Shown: positions 47,365-56,245 of the stretch, piece after piece
Layout: every line of letters begins with the position of its first letter
Position numbering within the stretch: the first letter of the stretch is position 1
Origin: Pseudorhodoferax sp965279475
Lineage (GTDB): Bacteria > Pseudomonadota > Gammaproteobacteria > Burkholderiales > Burkholderiaceae_C
Direction of reading: 5' to 3'
Assembly: GCA_965279475.1 (NCBI GenBank)
Contig: CBDIIA010000003.1
Span: forward strand, 682,001 to 746,000
DNA length: 64,000 nt
Notes under the pieces: model-generated
The model's input: only the letters and a program-made list of their open reading frames with translations
Told to the model about the DNA's origin: nothing
The model's database searches: none
Translations under genes and position numbers: made by a program

Positions 47365-49155
47365 ATGCCCGCTGTCGTGTCCCCGCCGTCTCCTGCCGCA
47401 AGCACTTATTCAGGCCCGATCACGTGGCGCCTCCTGGTCGACTGGCTGGGGCAGGACGGCGTGATCTCCGCCGAGGAATGGCAACGGACCATCGCGCGCT
47501 GCTCACAGGCCGAGAGCACGCAGCCGGCGCTGGTGCGGCTGGCCAGCGTGGCGATGGAGCGTGCCACCGACGGCAAGCCGCTCGACATCGAGATGCTCGC
47601 GCAATGGCTGGCGACGCGGGCCGGCCTGCAGTACCTGCGCATCGATCCGCTGCGCGTCGACGTGGGCAAGGTGGCCGACACGATGAGCGCCGTCTACGCC
47701 GAGCGTCACAAGGTGCTGCCGGTGCAGGTGACGCCGTCGGAGATCGTGGTCGCCACGTCCGAGCCCTTCGTGACCGACTGGATCGCCGAGGTCGAACGGC
47801 AGGCCCGCCGTTCGGTGCGCCGGGTCGTGGCCAACCCGGTCGACATCCACCGGTTCACCGCCGAGTTCTTCTCGCTCGCCAAGTCGGTCAAGGCGGCGCA
47901 GAAGGCGGGCGGCGGCGCGGCGCCGGCCAGCTTCGAGCAACTGGTCGAACTCGGCAAGACCAACAAGCAGCTCGACGCCAACGACCAGGGCGTGGTGCAG
48001 GTGGTCGACTGGCTGTGGCAGTACGCCTTCAACCAGCGCGCCAGCGACATCCATCTGGAGCCGCGCCGCGACCAGGGCGTGATCCGCTTTCGCATCGACG
48101 GCGTGCTGCATCCGGTCTACCAGATGCCGATGGGCGTGATGAACGCGATGGTCGCGCGCGTGAAGCTGCTCGGCCGCATGGACGTGGTCGAACGCCGCCG
48201 CCCGCAGGACGGCCGCATCAAGACGCGCAACCCGCGCGGCGACGAGATCGAGATGCGCCTGTCGACGCTGCCGACCGCGTTCGGCGAGAAGATGGTGATG
48301 CGGATCTTCGATCCCGACACCGCGGTCAAGGATCTGGATGCGCTGGGCTTCTCGCCGCACGACGCGGGCCGCTGGGAGACGCTGGTGAAACGTCCGCACG
48401 GCGTGATCCTGGTGACCGGCCCGACCGGCTCGGGCAAGACCACCACGCTGTATTCGACGCTCAAGCGCGTGGCGACCGAAGAGTTGAACGTCAGCACCGT
48501 CGAGGACCCGATCGAGATGATCGAGCCCGCGTTCAACCAGACCCAGGTGCAGCCCCAGCTCGACTTCGGCTTCACCGAAGGCCTGCGCGCACTGATGCGG
48601 CAGGACCCGGACGTGATCATGGTCGGCGAGGTCCGCGACGCGCAGACGGCCGACATGGCGATCCAGGCCGCGCTGACCGGCCACCTGGTGTTCTCGACGC
48701 TGCACACCAACGACGCACCGTCGGCGCTGACCCGACTGATGGAACTCGGCGTGCCATCCTATCTGCTGAACGCAACGGTGCTGGGCGTGCTGGCGCAGCG
48801 GCTGGTGCGCACGCTGTGCCGGCAGTGCCGTGCGCCCGATGAGGGCACGACGCGCGAGACGCTGAACCAGTTCATCCAGCCCTGGAAGATCAACGGCGCC
48901 TGCACGCCGTACAAGCCGGTGGGCTGCGTCGACTGCCGTATGACGGGCTTCCGCGGCCGCATGGGCCTGTACGAGCTGCTGACGGTCAGCGAGGCCTTCA
49001 AGGAGAAGCTGCACGCGGGCGGCACCAGCATGGCCTTGCGCAAGCAGGCGCTGGTCGACGGCATGCGCCCGCTGCGGCTGGCCGGCGCGTTGCGCGTGGC
49101 CGAAGGGCTCACCACGATCGAAGAAGTGCTGAGCACCACGCCGCCGCTCGAATAG
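47365..49155 (+). CDS. GspE/PilB family secretion or pilus assembly ATPase
   Basis: A 596-aa ATPase of the GspE/PulE/PilB family. The N-terminal GspE-N domain (about 15-175), ASDIHLEP near residue 227, Walker A GPTGSGKTTT near residue 352, Walker B DPDVIMVGEVRD near residue 413, the His box HLVFSTLHTNDAP near residue 436 and the zinc tetracysteine CRQCRAP/CVDC (near 486 and 521) are all present. It powers type IV pilus or type II secretion assembly, but no partner genes (inner-membrane protein, prepilin peptidase, secretin) are nearby, so it is an orphan here. Start ATG 47365. Confidence 0.92.
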   Translation: MPAVVSPPSPAASTYSGPITWRLLVDWLGQDGVISAEEWQRTIARCSQAESTQPALVRLASVAMERATDGKPLDIEMLAQWLATRAGLQYLRIDPLRVDVGKVADTMSAVYAERHKVLPVQVTPSEIVVATSEPFVTDWIAEVERQARRSVRRVVANPVDIHRFTAEFFSLAKSVKAAQKAGGGAAPASFEQLVELGKTNKQLDANDQGVVQVVDWLWQYAFNQRASDIHLEPRRDQGVIRFRIDGVLHPVYQMPMGVMNAMVARVKLLGRMDVVERRRPQDGRIKTRNPRGDEIEMRLSTLPTAFGEKMVMRIFDPDTAVKDLDALGFSPHDAGRWETLVKRPHGVILVTGPTGSGKTTTLYSTLKRVATEELNVSTVEDPIEMIEPAFNQTQVQPQLDFGFTEGLRALMRQDPDVIMVGEVRDAQTADMAIQAALTGHLVFSTLHTNDAPSALTRLMELGVPSYLLNATVLGVLAQRLVRTLCRQCRAPDEGTTRETLNQFIQPWKINGACTPYKPVGCVDCRMTGFRGRMGLYELLTVSEAFKEKLHAGGTSMALRKQALVDGMRPLRLAGALRVAEGLTTIEEVLSTTPPLE

Positions 49156-49183
49156 CCGCAAACGGTGCGGCCCTGCCCGCAAG

Positions 49184-49210
49184 ACGCCCGTTCCTAACGG
49201 TATCGGGCGT
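49184..49210 (+). terminator. Hairpin after the GspE/PilB gene
   Basis: ACGCCCG (49184-49190) and CGGGCGT (49204-49210) form a 7-bp perfect stem with a 13-base loop. A smaller dyad CCGCA-N5-TGCGG (49156-49170) directly follows the stop codon. No T-run is present, so any termination is weak or Rho-dependent. Confidence 0.35.
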
Positions 49211-49256
49211 GTACGAACCATTGTGGTGCGGACCTCCTGTCGCAGGCTCCGGGACT

Positions 49257-49293
49257 AGGTGAAATCCACGACGCCCAAGTAGGTGGAATCCAC
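49257..49293. repeat. Direct-repeat operator candidate upstream of tctBA
   Basis: AGGTGAAATCCAC (49257-49269) and AGGTGGAATCCAC (49281-49293) are direct repeats with one mismatch, offset by 24 bases (two and a bit helical turns). The second copy contains a perfect GTGG-AAT-CCAC dyad. They lie 63 bases before the tctB start and may bind a regulator of the tricarboxylate transporter. Confidence 0.5.
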
Positions 49294-49355
49294 ATCTGTC
49301 CTTGTAACGAAACCTTCCACAATCGCCCATCCGATTTTTCCCAGGAGGCTTTTCC

Positions 49356-49844
49356 GTGAATATCAAGAGTCAGAAGGACTTCTACTCCGGTGTCATGTTC
49401 ACCGTGATGGGGGTCGCATTTGCATGGGGTGCGACGACCTACACGGTCGGCAATGGCGCCCGCATGGGTCCCGGTTATTTCCCGTTGATGCTCGGCATCC
49501 TGATGTCGGTGCTGGGCCTGATCATCCTGTTCAAGGCGCTGGTCGTGGAGACCGAATCCGGCGACAAGATCGGCAAGTGGGCCTGGAAGCCGCTGTTCTT
49601 CATCATCGCCAGCAATCTGGCCTTCGGCGTGCTGCTCGGCGGTCTGCCCAGCATCAAGGTGCCGGCGATGGGCCTGATCGTGGCCATCTACGCATTGACC
49701 TTCATCTCTGCGTTGGCAGGTGACGAATTCAAGTTCAAGGAAGTGCTGATCCTGGCGACCCTGCTGGCGGTCGGCAGCTACGCTGCCTTCGTGATGCTGC
49801 TCAAGCTGCAGTTTCAGGTCTGGCCTTCCTTCATCGCAGGCTGA
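49356..49844 (+). CDS. tctB: Tripartite tricarboxylate transporter small membrane subunit TctB
   Basis: A 162-aa membrane protein with four hydrophobic segments, the size and layout of TctB. GARMGPGYFPLMLGILMSVLG near residue 33 is the family signature. It is the small membrane subunit of a periplasmic-binding-protein-dependent secondary carrier for carboxylates. Translation starts at GTG 49356 after AGGAGG (49343-49348). It is followed by tctA after 14 bases; no tctC (binding protein) accompanies the pair, so the binding partner is encoded elsewhere. Confidence 0.93.
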   Translation: MNIKSQKDFYSGVMFTVMGVAFAWGATTYTVGNGARMGPGYFPLMLGILMSVLGLIILFKALVVETESGDKIGKWAWKPLFFIIASNLAFGVLLGGLPSIKVPAMGLIVAIYALTFISALAGDEFKFKEVLILATLLAVGSYAAFVMLLKLQFQVWPSFIAG

Positions 49845-49858
49845 GGATCGAGAAGAAC

Positions 49859-51370
49859 ATGGAACTCTTTAACAATCTCGCGCTTGGTTTCAGCGTCGCA
49901 TTCACGCTGCAGAACCTGGCCTACTGCCTGATCGGCTGTATCCTGGGGACGCTGATCGGCGTGCTGCCTGGCATCGGCCCGGTCGCCACCATCGCCATGT
50001 TGCTGCCCGCAACCTATGCACTGCCCCCGGTGGCGGCGCTGATCATGCTGGCCGGCATCTATTACGGCGCGCAGTACGGCGGCTCGACCACCGCGATCCT
50101 GGTGAACCTGCCTGGTGAATCGTCGTCGGTGGTGACCGTGATCGACGGCTACCAGATGGCGCGCAAGGGCCGGGCGGGGCCGGCGCTGGCGGCAGCGGGC
50201 CTGGGCTCGTTCTTCGCCGGCTGCGTCGGTACGCTGATCCTGGCTGCGTTCGCGCCGCCATTGACCGAACTGGCCTTCAAGTTCGGCCCGGCCGAATACT
50301 TCTCGCTGATGATCCTGGGCCTGATTGGCGCCGTGGTGCTGGCGTCCGGCTCGCTGGTCAAGGCGATCGCGATGATCGTGATGGGCCTGCTGATGGGGCT
50401 GGTCGGTACCGACGTGAACTCGGGTGTGGCGCGCTTCTCGTTCGACATTCCCGAACTGACCGATGGCATCGGCTTCGTCGCCATCGCCATGGGTGTGTTC
50501 GGCTACGGCGAAATCATCAGCAATCTGGCACAGCCGGAAGACCAGCGCGAAGTGTTCACCGGCAAGGTGAAGGGCCTGTTCCCGACGAAGGAAGACTTCC
50601 GCAACATGATCCCTGCGGTCATCCGGGGCACGCTGCTCGGTTCTGCGCTGGGCATTCTGCCGGGCGGCGGCGCGCTGCTGGCAGCCTTTGCGGCCTACAC
50701 GGTCGAGAAGAAGACCAAGCTGCGTCCGGGCGAAGTGCCGTTCGGCCAAGGCAACATCCGCGGTGTGGCGGCTCCCGAGTCGGCCAACAACGCCGGCGCG
50801 CAGACCTCGTTCATTCCGCTGCTCACGCTGGGCATTCCGCCCAACGCCGTGATGGCGCTGATGGTCGGTGCGATGACGATCCACAACATCCAGCCCGGTC
50901 CGCAGGTGATGACCAGCAACCCGCAGCTGTTCTGGGGCCTGATCGCCTCGATGTGGCTCGGCAACCTGATGCTGATCATCCTGAACCTGCCGCTGATCGG
51001 CATGTGGATCAAGCTGCTGACCGTGCCGTACCGCTGGCTGTTTCCGTCCATTGTGCTGTTCTGCGCGATCGGTGTGTACTCGACCAACAACAACACCTTC
51101 GACATCTGGCTGGTGGCGGCCTTCGGCTTCATCGGCTACCTGTTCATCAAGCTGGGTTGCGAGCCTGCGCCCTTGCTGCTGGGCTTCATTCTCGGCCCGA
51201 TGATGGAAGAGAATCTGCGGCGGGCGCTGTTGCTGTCGCGTGGCGACTGGAGCGTGTTCGTGACGCGGCCTCTGTCGGCCGGCCTGCTGATCGCGGCCGC
51301 GATCCTGGTCGTGATCGTGCTGCTGCCCGCGGTCAAGAACAAGCGAGAGGAAGCCTTCGTCGAGGAGTGA
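49859..51370 (+). CDS. tctA: Tripartite tricarboxylate transporter large membrane subunit TctA
   Basis: A 503-aa polytopic membrane protein with about 11-12 hydrophobic segments. The TctA signature GTLIGVLPGIGPVATIAML near residue 33, MLAGIYYGAQYGGSTTAIL near residue 63 and GxxxFGYGEI-like segments are intact, as is GIPPNAVMALM near residue 330. It forms the transport channel with TctB, driven by an ion gradient. The gene is immediately followed by a strong Rho-independent terminator at 51400. Confidence 0.95.
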   Translation: MELFNNLALGFSVAFTLQNLAYCLIGCILGTLIGVLPGIGPVATIAMLLPATYALPPVAALIMLAGIYYGAQYGGSTTAILVNLPGESSSVVTVIDGYQMARKGRAGPALAAAGLGSFFAGCVGTLILAAFAPPLTELAFKFGPAEYFSLMILGLIGAVVLASGSLVKAIAMIVMGLLMGLVGTDVNSGVARFSFDIPELTDGIGFVAIAMGVFGYGEIISNLAQPEDQREVFTGKVKGLFPTKEDFRNMIPAVIRGTLLGSALGILPGGGALLAAFAAYTVEKKTKLRPGEVPFGQGNIRGVAAPESANNAGAQTSFIPLLTLGIPPNAVMALMVGAMTIHNIQPGPQVMTSNPQLFWGLIASMWLGNLMLIILNLPLIGMWIKLLTVPYRWLFPSIVLFCAIGVYSTNNNTFDIWLVAAFGFIGYLFIKLGCEPAPLLLGFILGPMMEENLRRALLLSRGDWSVFVTRPLSAGLLIAAAILVVIVLLPAVKNKREEAFVEE

Positions 51371-51399
51371 CCGTGCGCTGAGCGCACTTTCTCCAGAAC

Positions 51400-51425
51400 G
51401 GGCACCTTCGGGTGCCCTTTTTCTT
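51400..51425 (+). terminator. Rho-independent terminator of tctBA
   Basis: GGGCACC (51400-51406), a TTCG tetraloop and GGTGCCC (51411-51417) are followed by TTTTTCTT. A second smaller hairpin GTGCGC-TGA-GCGCAC lies just upstream (51373-51387), overlapping nothing. Strong stem plus T-run make this the clearest terminator in the window. Confidence 0.92.
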
Positions 51426-51617
51426 GTGTCCCGGCATTCATCCTTCGTACTCTTGAGCGGAGTGTGAACAGGCCCCAGCCGATCCTCCTCGGCGCGCTGC
51501 TCCCAGGCGAGCCATTCACAGCCTGCATGGCTGCGGGCACCGTGCGGGTGGTCGCGGCTATCTACGCCTTCACGCGCACGCCGCGCCATGGCCTGTCACC
51601 GGCCGGTCAGGGCCCGG

Positions 51618-52733
51618 TTAGTTGGTCGCCGGGGCTGCGGCCTTGGCCGGTGCCTTCGCGGGCGCCTTGGCCGGGGCCTTGGCGGGCGCCGAGCCCGACG
51701 CCGACGGGGTACTGCCGACCGAGCGCGTGGCAGCGCCGCCGCGACCCAGCCGCTGGCCGATGCTGACCGCACGCTGGCCGGTCATCTTGTCGAGCCGGGT
51801 GCCCATCGCCGTCTCGACGCGGTCGAGCCGGGCCTGCGCCGGGGGGTGCGTGCTCAGCGTCAATGCGAACAGCGCGTCGGACTGCGAGGCGCTGCGCAGT
51901 TGCTGCAGCATCGACAGCAGGCCATAGGGATCGAGCCCGGCCCGTGCCGCCAGCGCCACGCCGCGGCGGTCGGCCTCGAACTCGTCGTCCTGGTCGAGGC
52001 CGCGCGAATACAGGTTGCGCCCCAGCACCAGCATCTGGCCGGCGACGGCGCCGCCGACGTCGCTCTTCAGCTGCGAGGCCACCACGGTCGTCAGCAGACC
52101 CGAACGGGCGCTCGCCGAGATGGCCTTCAGGTGGTGCTTGCTGGTCACATGCGTGATCTCGTGCGCCAGGATGCCGCCGAGTTCGGCCTCGTCGCGCACC
52201 TTGTCGATCAGGCCCTTGGTCACGAAGATGTAGCCGCCCGGCGTCGCGAACGCATTGAAGCCGTTGTCGTCGAGCACGCCGAAGGTCCAGGGCAGGTCGG
52301 GCCGGCTCGACTGCAGGCTGATCCAGCGGCCGAGCTGGTTGATGTAGCGCTGCAGTGCGGGGTCCTGCAGCAGCGGCTTGCTGCCCAGCAGCACGGCCGC
52401 GAGCTGGCGCCCGATCTCGATCTCCTGCTTCTCGTCGATCTGCTCGAAGGATTGCGACAGCATCTGGACGATGTCGCCCGACTTGGCGCCGCCGTTGTTC
52501 GCGCCGCCGCCGAGCAGGCCGCCGACCACGGCACCCGCACCGGTGCCGCCCGAAGACCCGCCTTTCGTGAGATTGGACAGCGAACCCAGCGCGCCGCTGC
52601 TGCCGCCGACGTTCAGCGGCATGGTCTGGTTGCAGGCCGACAGCAGCGATGCCGCAATGGCCGCACCGGCCAGGCGTTTCCAGCCGCGCGACGACCGCCG
52701 CGCCGGTGCAACACGATGCACCCAGGCGATCAT
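51618..52733 (-). CDS. M48 family metalloprotease lipoprotein
   Basis: A 371-aa zinc metalloprotease. The N-terminus has a signal with the lipobox LLSAC (Cys near residue 34), so it is probably outer-membrane anchored. A Gly/Ser-rich linker leads into the protease domain; HEITH in ILAHEITHVTSKH near residue 190 and EFEADRRG near residue 252 give the zinc ligands. It resembles the BepA/YggG/LoiP type, without TPR repeats. The C-terminus is a low-complexity tail of four APAK units (51642-51689 in DNA). It follows the SH3 gene with a four-base overlap, implying coupled synthesis and perhaps a joint role in envelope quality control. Confidence 0.9.
   Translation of the reverse strand: MIAWVHRVAPARRSSRGWKRLAGAAIAASLLSACNQTMPLNVGGSSGALGSLSNLTKGGSSGGTGAGAVVGGLLGGGANNGGAKSGDIVQMLSQSFEQIDEKQEIEIGRQLAAVLLGSKPLLQDPALQRYINQLGRWISLQSSRPDLPWTFGVLDDNGFNAFATPGGYIFVTKGLIDKVRDEAELGGILAHEITHVTSKHHLKAISASARSGLLTTVVASQLKSDVGGAVAGQMLVLGRNLYSRGLDQDDEFEADRRGVALAARAGLDPYGLLSMLQQLRSASQSDALFALTLSTHPPAQARLDRVETAMGTRLDKMTGQRAVSIGQRLGRGGAATRSVGSTPSASGSAPAKAPAKAPAKAPAKAAAPATN
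51642..51689 (-). repeat. Four 12-bp tandem repeats coding for APAK
   Basis: The last part of the M48 lipoprotein gene holds four consecutive 12-bp units, each coding Ala-Pro-Ala-Lys with synonymous differences. The unit length is a multiple of three, so copy-number change by slippage would alter tail length without breaking the frame. Confidence 0.75.
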
Positions 52734-53308
52734 TGTTCGCCTCCCTTGTTGCTGCCGGAGGACGACGATGCCACCGGGCCCGGCAACTCTTCGACCTGGC
52801 GCGCATGCAGGCTGGCGCCGGAGGCGAACTGCCTGGCCGCACCAGCGTCGACGCGCAAGGCTTCCATCTGGCCGACGGCGCGGATGTTGGGCGTGGCCTT
52901 GGCCAGGTCTTCCTCGCCGAGGCCACGGATGCCGACCGTCGAGGTTGCGGTGGTCGTGGTGTTCTGCGTGCCGCGGCTGAAGAAGTTGGTGATGCTGCGG
53001 AACCCGCCGGCGGCCGAACTGTTCGACGCCGTGGCACCACCGGCGGCACCCACATCGAACATGTGGACCCAGCCGGTCTTGCCCTGCGCCGTGCGCACCT
53101 GCACCCAGGGGCCCTGGCGTTGGCCGAGCCGCGTGACGGGGGTCTGCACGGCCAGCGATTCGATCTTGCGGCCGGCGTCTCCCGGTGCATCGCGCAGGTC
53201 GGCCGGACGTTTCACGACGACGTTCTCGGTCTGCGCCAGAGCAGGGCCGTGCAGCATCGCCGCGAAGGCCATCGCAGCCACCGGCAGCAGCCGTTTAATC
53301 GTGTGCAT
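52730..53308 (-). CDS. Exported bacterial SH3-domain protein
   Basis: A 192-aa predicted periplasmic protein. Signal peptide MHTIKRLLPVAAMAFAAMLHGPALA, cleavage after ALA, then a bacterial SH3 domain (about 30-85: LRDAPGDAGRKI, GPWVQVRTAQGKTGWVHMFDVG). The remainder is Ser/Thr/Gly-rich with a region on GLGEEDL repeated in related proteins. Start ATG 53308 is preferred over GTG 53314. Bacterial SH3 domains often bind peptidoglycan or partner proteins. The four-base overlap with the M48 gene supports a common function. Confidence 0.82.
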   Translation of the reverse strand: MHTIKRLLPVAAMAFAAMLHGPALAQTENVVVKRPADLRDAPGDAGRKIESLAVQTPVTRLGQRQGPWVQVRTAQGKTGWVHMFDVGAAGGATASNSSAAGGFRSITNFFSRGTQNTTTTATSTVGIRGLGEEDLAKATPNIRAVGQMEALRVDAGAARQFASGASLHARQVEELPGPVASSSSGSNKGGEQ

Positions 53309-53360
53309 CCTCACGTATCATCCCTGTCGAATCGGTTGCAAAACGCAAAGGGAGATTGTT

Positions 53361-54158
53361 ATGGATTTGGGCATTGCTGGCAAATGGGCGCTGGTCTGCG
53401 GCGCGAGCAAGGGCTTGGGCTTCGGCTGCGCGCAGGCGCTGGTGCGCGAAGGTGTGAACGTGCTGATCGTGGCGCGTGGCGCCGAAGCACTGGCGAGCGC
53501 CGCCGGACGCTTGCAGGACGACCCGGTGCGTCCCAAGGACACGCAGATACAAAGTGTCGCGGCGGACATCACGACCACTGAGGGCCGTGCCGCCGTGTTT
53601 GCCATCCGCAAGGAGTTCGACATCATCGTCACCAACGCCGGCGGCCCGCCGCCCGGTGACTTCCGCGAGTGGGAACGCGACACCTGGATCAAGGCGCTCG
53701 ACGCCAACATGCTGACGCCGATCGAGCTGATCAAGGGTGCGGTCGACGGCATGGCGGCACGTGGTTTCGGCCGCATCGTCAACATCACGTCGAGCTCGGT
53801 CAAAGCCCCTATCGATGTGCTGGGCTTGAGCAATGGCGCGCGCAGTGGCCTGACCGGTTTCGTGGCCGGTGTGGCGCGCACGACCAAGCTGGCGTCGGCC
53901 AACGTGACGATCAACAACCTGCTGCCGGGCGTGTTCGACACCGATCGCATCCGCGCCACCGTGGCCGGCACCGCGGCCAAGACCGGGCAGAGTGTGGAAG
54001 CGGTCGTCGACGCACGCAAGAAGAACATCCCCGCGCGCCGCCTCGGCACGCCCGAAGAGTTCGGCGCCGCCTGCGCGTTCCTGTGCAGCGCCCAGGCCAG
54101 CTACATCACCGGCCAGAACATCCTGACCGACGGCGGCGCCTACCCCGGCACGCAATGA
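53361..54158 (+). CDS. Short-chain dehydrogenase/reductase with altered active site
   Basis: A 265-aa SDR with the NAD(P)-binding glycine motif GASKGLGFG near residue 14 and NAGGPP near residue 90. The catalytic Ser region ITSSSVKAP is present, but where a classical SDR has YxxxK this protein reads SNGAR before SGLTGF, so Tyr becomes Ser and Lys becomes Arg. SDRs with this SN(G/A)xR variant are widespread in Burkholderiales, usually annotated as 3-oxoacyl reductases; true activity is uncertain. Start ATG 53361 after GGGAGA. Confidence 0.9.
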   Translation: MDLGIAGKWALVCGASKGLGFGCAQALVREGVNVLIVARGAEALASAAGRLQDDPVRPKDTQIQSVAADITTTEGRAAVFAIRKEFDIIVTNAGGPPPGDFREWERDTWIKALDANMLTPIELIKGAVDGMAARGFGRIVNITSSSVKAPIDVLGLSNGARSGLTGFVAGVARTTKLASANVTINNLLPGVFDTDRIRATVAGTAAKTGQSVEAVVDARKKNIPARRLGTPEEFGAACAFLCSAQASYITGQNILTDGGAYPGTQ

Positions 54159-54193
54159 CGCGGGCGCGTGCGCGGTAGCGCCCGCGTGCCTGG

Positions 54194-55120
54194 TCAGGCG
54201 TTGGCGGTGCGCGTGGCGCTGCGCTGCGACGACACCACGATGCCTCCGACGATCAGCGCGAAGGCAAAGGCGTGGTACAGCCGCGGCGCGTCGCCCAGGA
54301 ACGCGGCCGACAGCAGGGCCGCGAACAGCGGCGCCAGGTTGGCGAAGAAGCCGGCCATGCTCGGGCCGACGCGGCGCACGCCCACGTTCCAGCACTGGTA
54401 GGCCAGCAACGACGGACCGGCCGCCACGTAGGCCAGTGCCGCTACCAGCGGCCAGCCCCACGCGATCGGCGGCGAGGTCACCAGCGCATGTTCACCGGCC
54501 GCGAAACTGCCGGCCCACAGCAGCCCGAACACCACCTGCACCATCAGGAACGACGCCCAGTCGGCGCGCAGGCCGGGCGGGTCCTTGGGCTGCGTCAGCA
54601 GCCAGCTGTAGAACGACCATGCCACCGTGGCCAGCAGCATGTACAGATCGCCCACGACCAGCCGCAGGCCCAGCAGCTCGTGCCAGTCGCCGCGGCACAG
54701 CACGACCAGCACGCCGACGATGGACAGTCCGGCGCCCCACACCTGGCGGCGCGTGATGCGCGTGCCGAAGAACAAGCCGCCGATCGCCAGCATCCAGACC
54801 GGCATGCTCGACGACACCAGGGTCACGTTGATCGGCGACGATGTCTCCAGCGCCAGGTACTGCAGCGCGTTGTAGCAGCCCACGCTCAGCAGGCCCAGCA
54901 GCGCAAACCGGCGCCAGTAGGCCCAGACCCCGCTGTCCGCGCGCAGCACGCGGTGCGCCAGCGGCAGCAGCAGGAAGAACACCAGCACCCAGCGCAGGAA
55001 GTTCAGCATGACCGGGGGGATCAACTGCCACACCAGCCGGCCGACGATCGCATTGCTGGCCCACATCAGGGGCGGGATGGTCAACAGCAAGGCTGTCGCA
55101 GGGGAGAGGCGTTGTTGCAT
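54194..55120 (-). CDS. EamA/DMT family transporter
   Basis: A 308-aa inner-membrane protein with ten hydrophobic segments arranged as two EamA repeats (about 10-145 and 160-295). Family features include PPLMWASNAIVGRLV in the first repeat and the GAGLSIVGVLVV segment before the second. Drug/metabolite transporters of this type export amino acids or metabolites; substrate unknown. ATG 55120 starts MQQRLSPATALLLTIPPLM; the longer upstream frame is discarded. Divergent from the quinone reductase gene. Confidence 0.9.
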   Translation of the reverse strand: MQQRLSPATALLLTIPPLMWASNAIVGRLVWQLIPPVMLNFLRWVLVFFLLLPLAHRVLRADSGVWAYWRRFALLGLLSVGCYNALQYLALETSSPINVTLVSSSMPVWMLAIGGLFFGTRITRRQVWGAGLSIVGVLVVLCRGDWHELLGLRLVVGDLYMLLATVAWSFYSWLLTQPKDPPGLRADWASFLMVQVVFGLLWAGSFAAGEHALVTSPPIAWGWPLVAALAYVAAGPSLLAYQCWNVGVRRVGPSMAGFFANLAPLFAALLSAAFLGDAPRLYHAFAFALIVGGIVVSSQRSATRTANA

Positions 55121-55244
55121 GCCCGGGACTGTACCAAGGCCCGGCACCGGAGATGGGGGATGCGGCATGAGCGTGGCCCGGTGTTTCATGGCACGATGCG
55201 CGCAGTTTTTTGCGTGACATCCCCCAACGAACAGGAGCAGACAC

Positions 55245-56237
55245 ATGGCAACCACCAGCAAGGCGGTGCGCATCGACCGCCACGGCGGCCCGGAAGAAAT
55301 GAAGATCGTCGACGTCGAGGTCGGCGACCCGGGCCCGGGCGAGATCCGCATCCGGCACAAGGCGATCGGGCTCAACTTCATCGACGTCTACCAGCGCAGC
55401 GGGCTGTACCCGTTCCCGATGCCGCTGAAGCTGGGCATGGAGGCCTCGGGCGTCGTCGAGGCGGTGGGCGCGGGCGTGACGCACCTGGCCGCCGGCGACC
55501 GCGCGGCCTACGCGAGCCAGCCGCCCGGCAGCTACAGCGAACTGCGCGTGATGCCGGCCAAGACCGTCTGCAAGCTGCCCGATGCCATCTCGTTCGAGAC
55601 CGGCGCGGCGATGATGCTGAAGGGCCTGACCGCGCAATACCTGCTGAAGAAGACGCTGCCCCAGGGCGGCCTGCAGCCCGGCGACTTCGTGCTGTTCCAT
55701 GCCGCGGCCGGCGGCGTCGGTCTGATCGCCTGCCAGTGGGCACGTGCGATGGGGCTGCAGCTGATCGGCACCGCGGGCTCCGATGCCAAGTGCGCCCTGG
55801 CGCGCGAGAACGGCGCCGCGTTCACGGTCAACTACACGACCGAGGATTTCCTGGCGCGCGTGAAGGAGATCACCGGCGGCGCCGGCGTGAAGGTCGTCTA
55901 CGACTCGATCGGCAAGGACACTTTCGAGAAGTCGCTCGACTGCCTGCGTCCGTTCGGCCTGTTGGCGAGCTTCGGCAACGCCTCGGGCCCGGTGGCACCG
56001 TTCGCGCCCGGCATCCTGGGCAACAAGGGCTCGCTGTACATCACCCGCGCCACGCTGTTCACGCACATCGCCACGCGCGAGAGCACACAGGCGATGGCCG
56101 ACGATCTGTTCGCCGCCGTCACCAGCGGGCAGGTCAAGATCCACATCGCCCAGAGTTATCCGCTGGCCGAGGTGCAGCAGGCCCACCGCGACCTGGAAGC
56201 CCGCAAGACCACGGGCTGCACCATCCTCACGCTGTGA
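55245..56237 (+). CDS. NADPH:quinone reductase (zeta-crystallin type)
   Basis: A 330-aa zinc-independent medium-chain reductase. The Rossmann motif AAAGGVGLIACQWA near residue 150, GLNFIDVYQRSGLYP near residue 43 and the C-terminal LEARKTTGCTILTL match QorA-type quinone reductases, which reduce quinones in one or two electron steps. GAGCAGAC precedes ATG 55245. It is translationally close to the Nudix gene (possible GTGA overlap). Confidence 0.94.
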   Translation: MATTSKAVRIDRHGGPEEMKIVDVEVGDPGPGEIRIRHKAIGLNFIDVYQRSGLYPFPMPLKLGMEASGVVEAVGAGVTHLAAGDRAAYASQPPGSYSELRVMPAKTVCKLPDAISFETGAAMMLKGLTAQYLLKKTLPQGGLQPGDFVLFHAAAGGVGLIACQWARAMGLQLIGTAGSDAKCALARENGAAFTVNYTTEDFLARVKEITGGAGVKVVYDSIGKDTFEKSLDCLRPFGLLASFGNASGPVAPFAPGILGNKGSLYITRATLFTHIATRESTQAMADDLFAAVTSGQVKIHIAQSYPLAEVQQAHRDLEARKTTGCTILTL

Positions 56238-56245
56238 GCCTGCCG

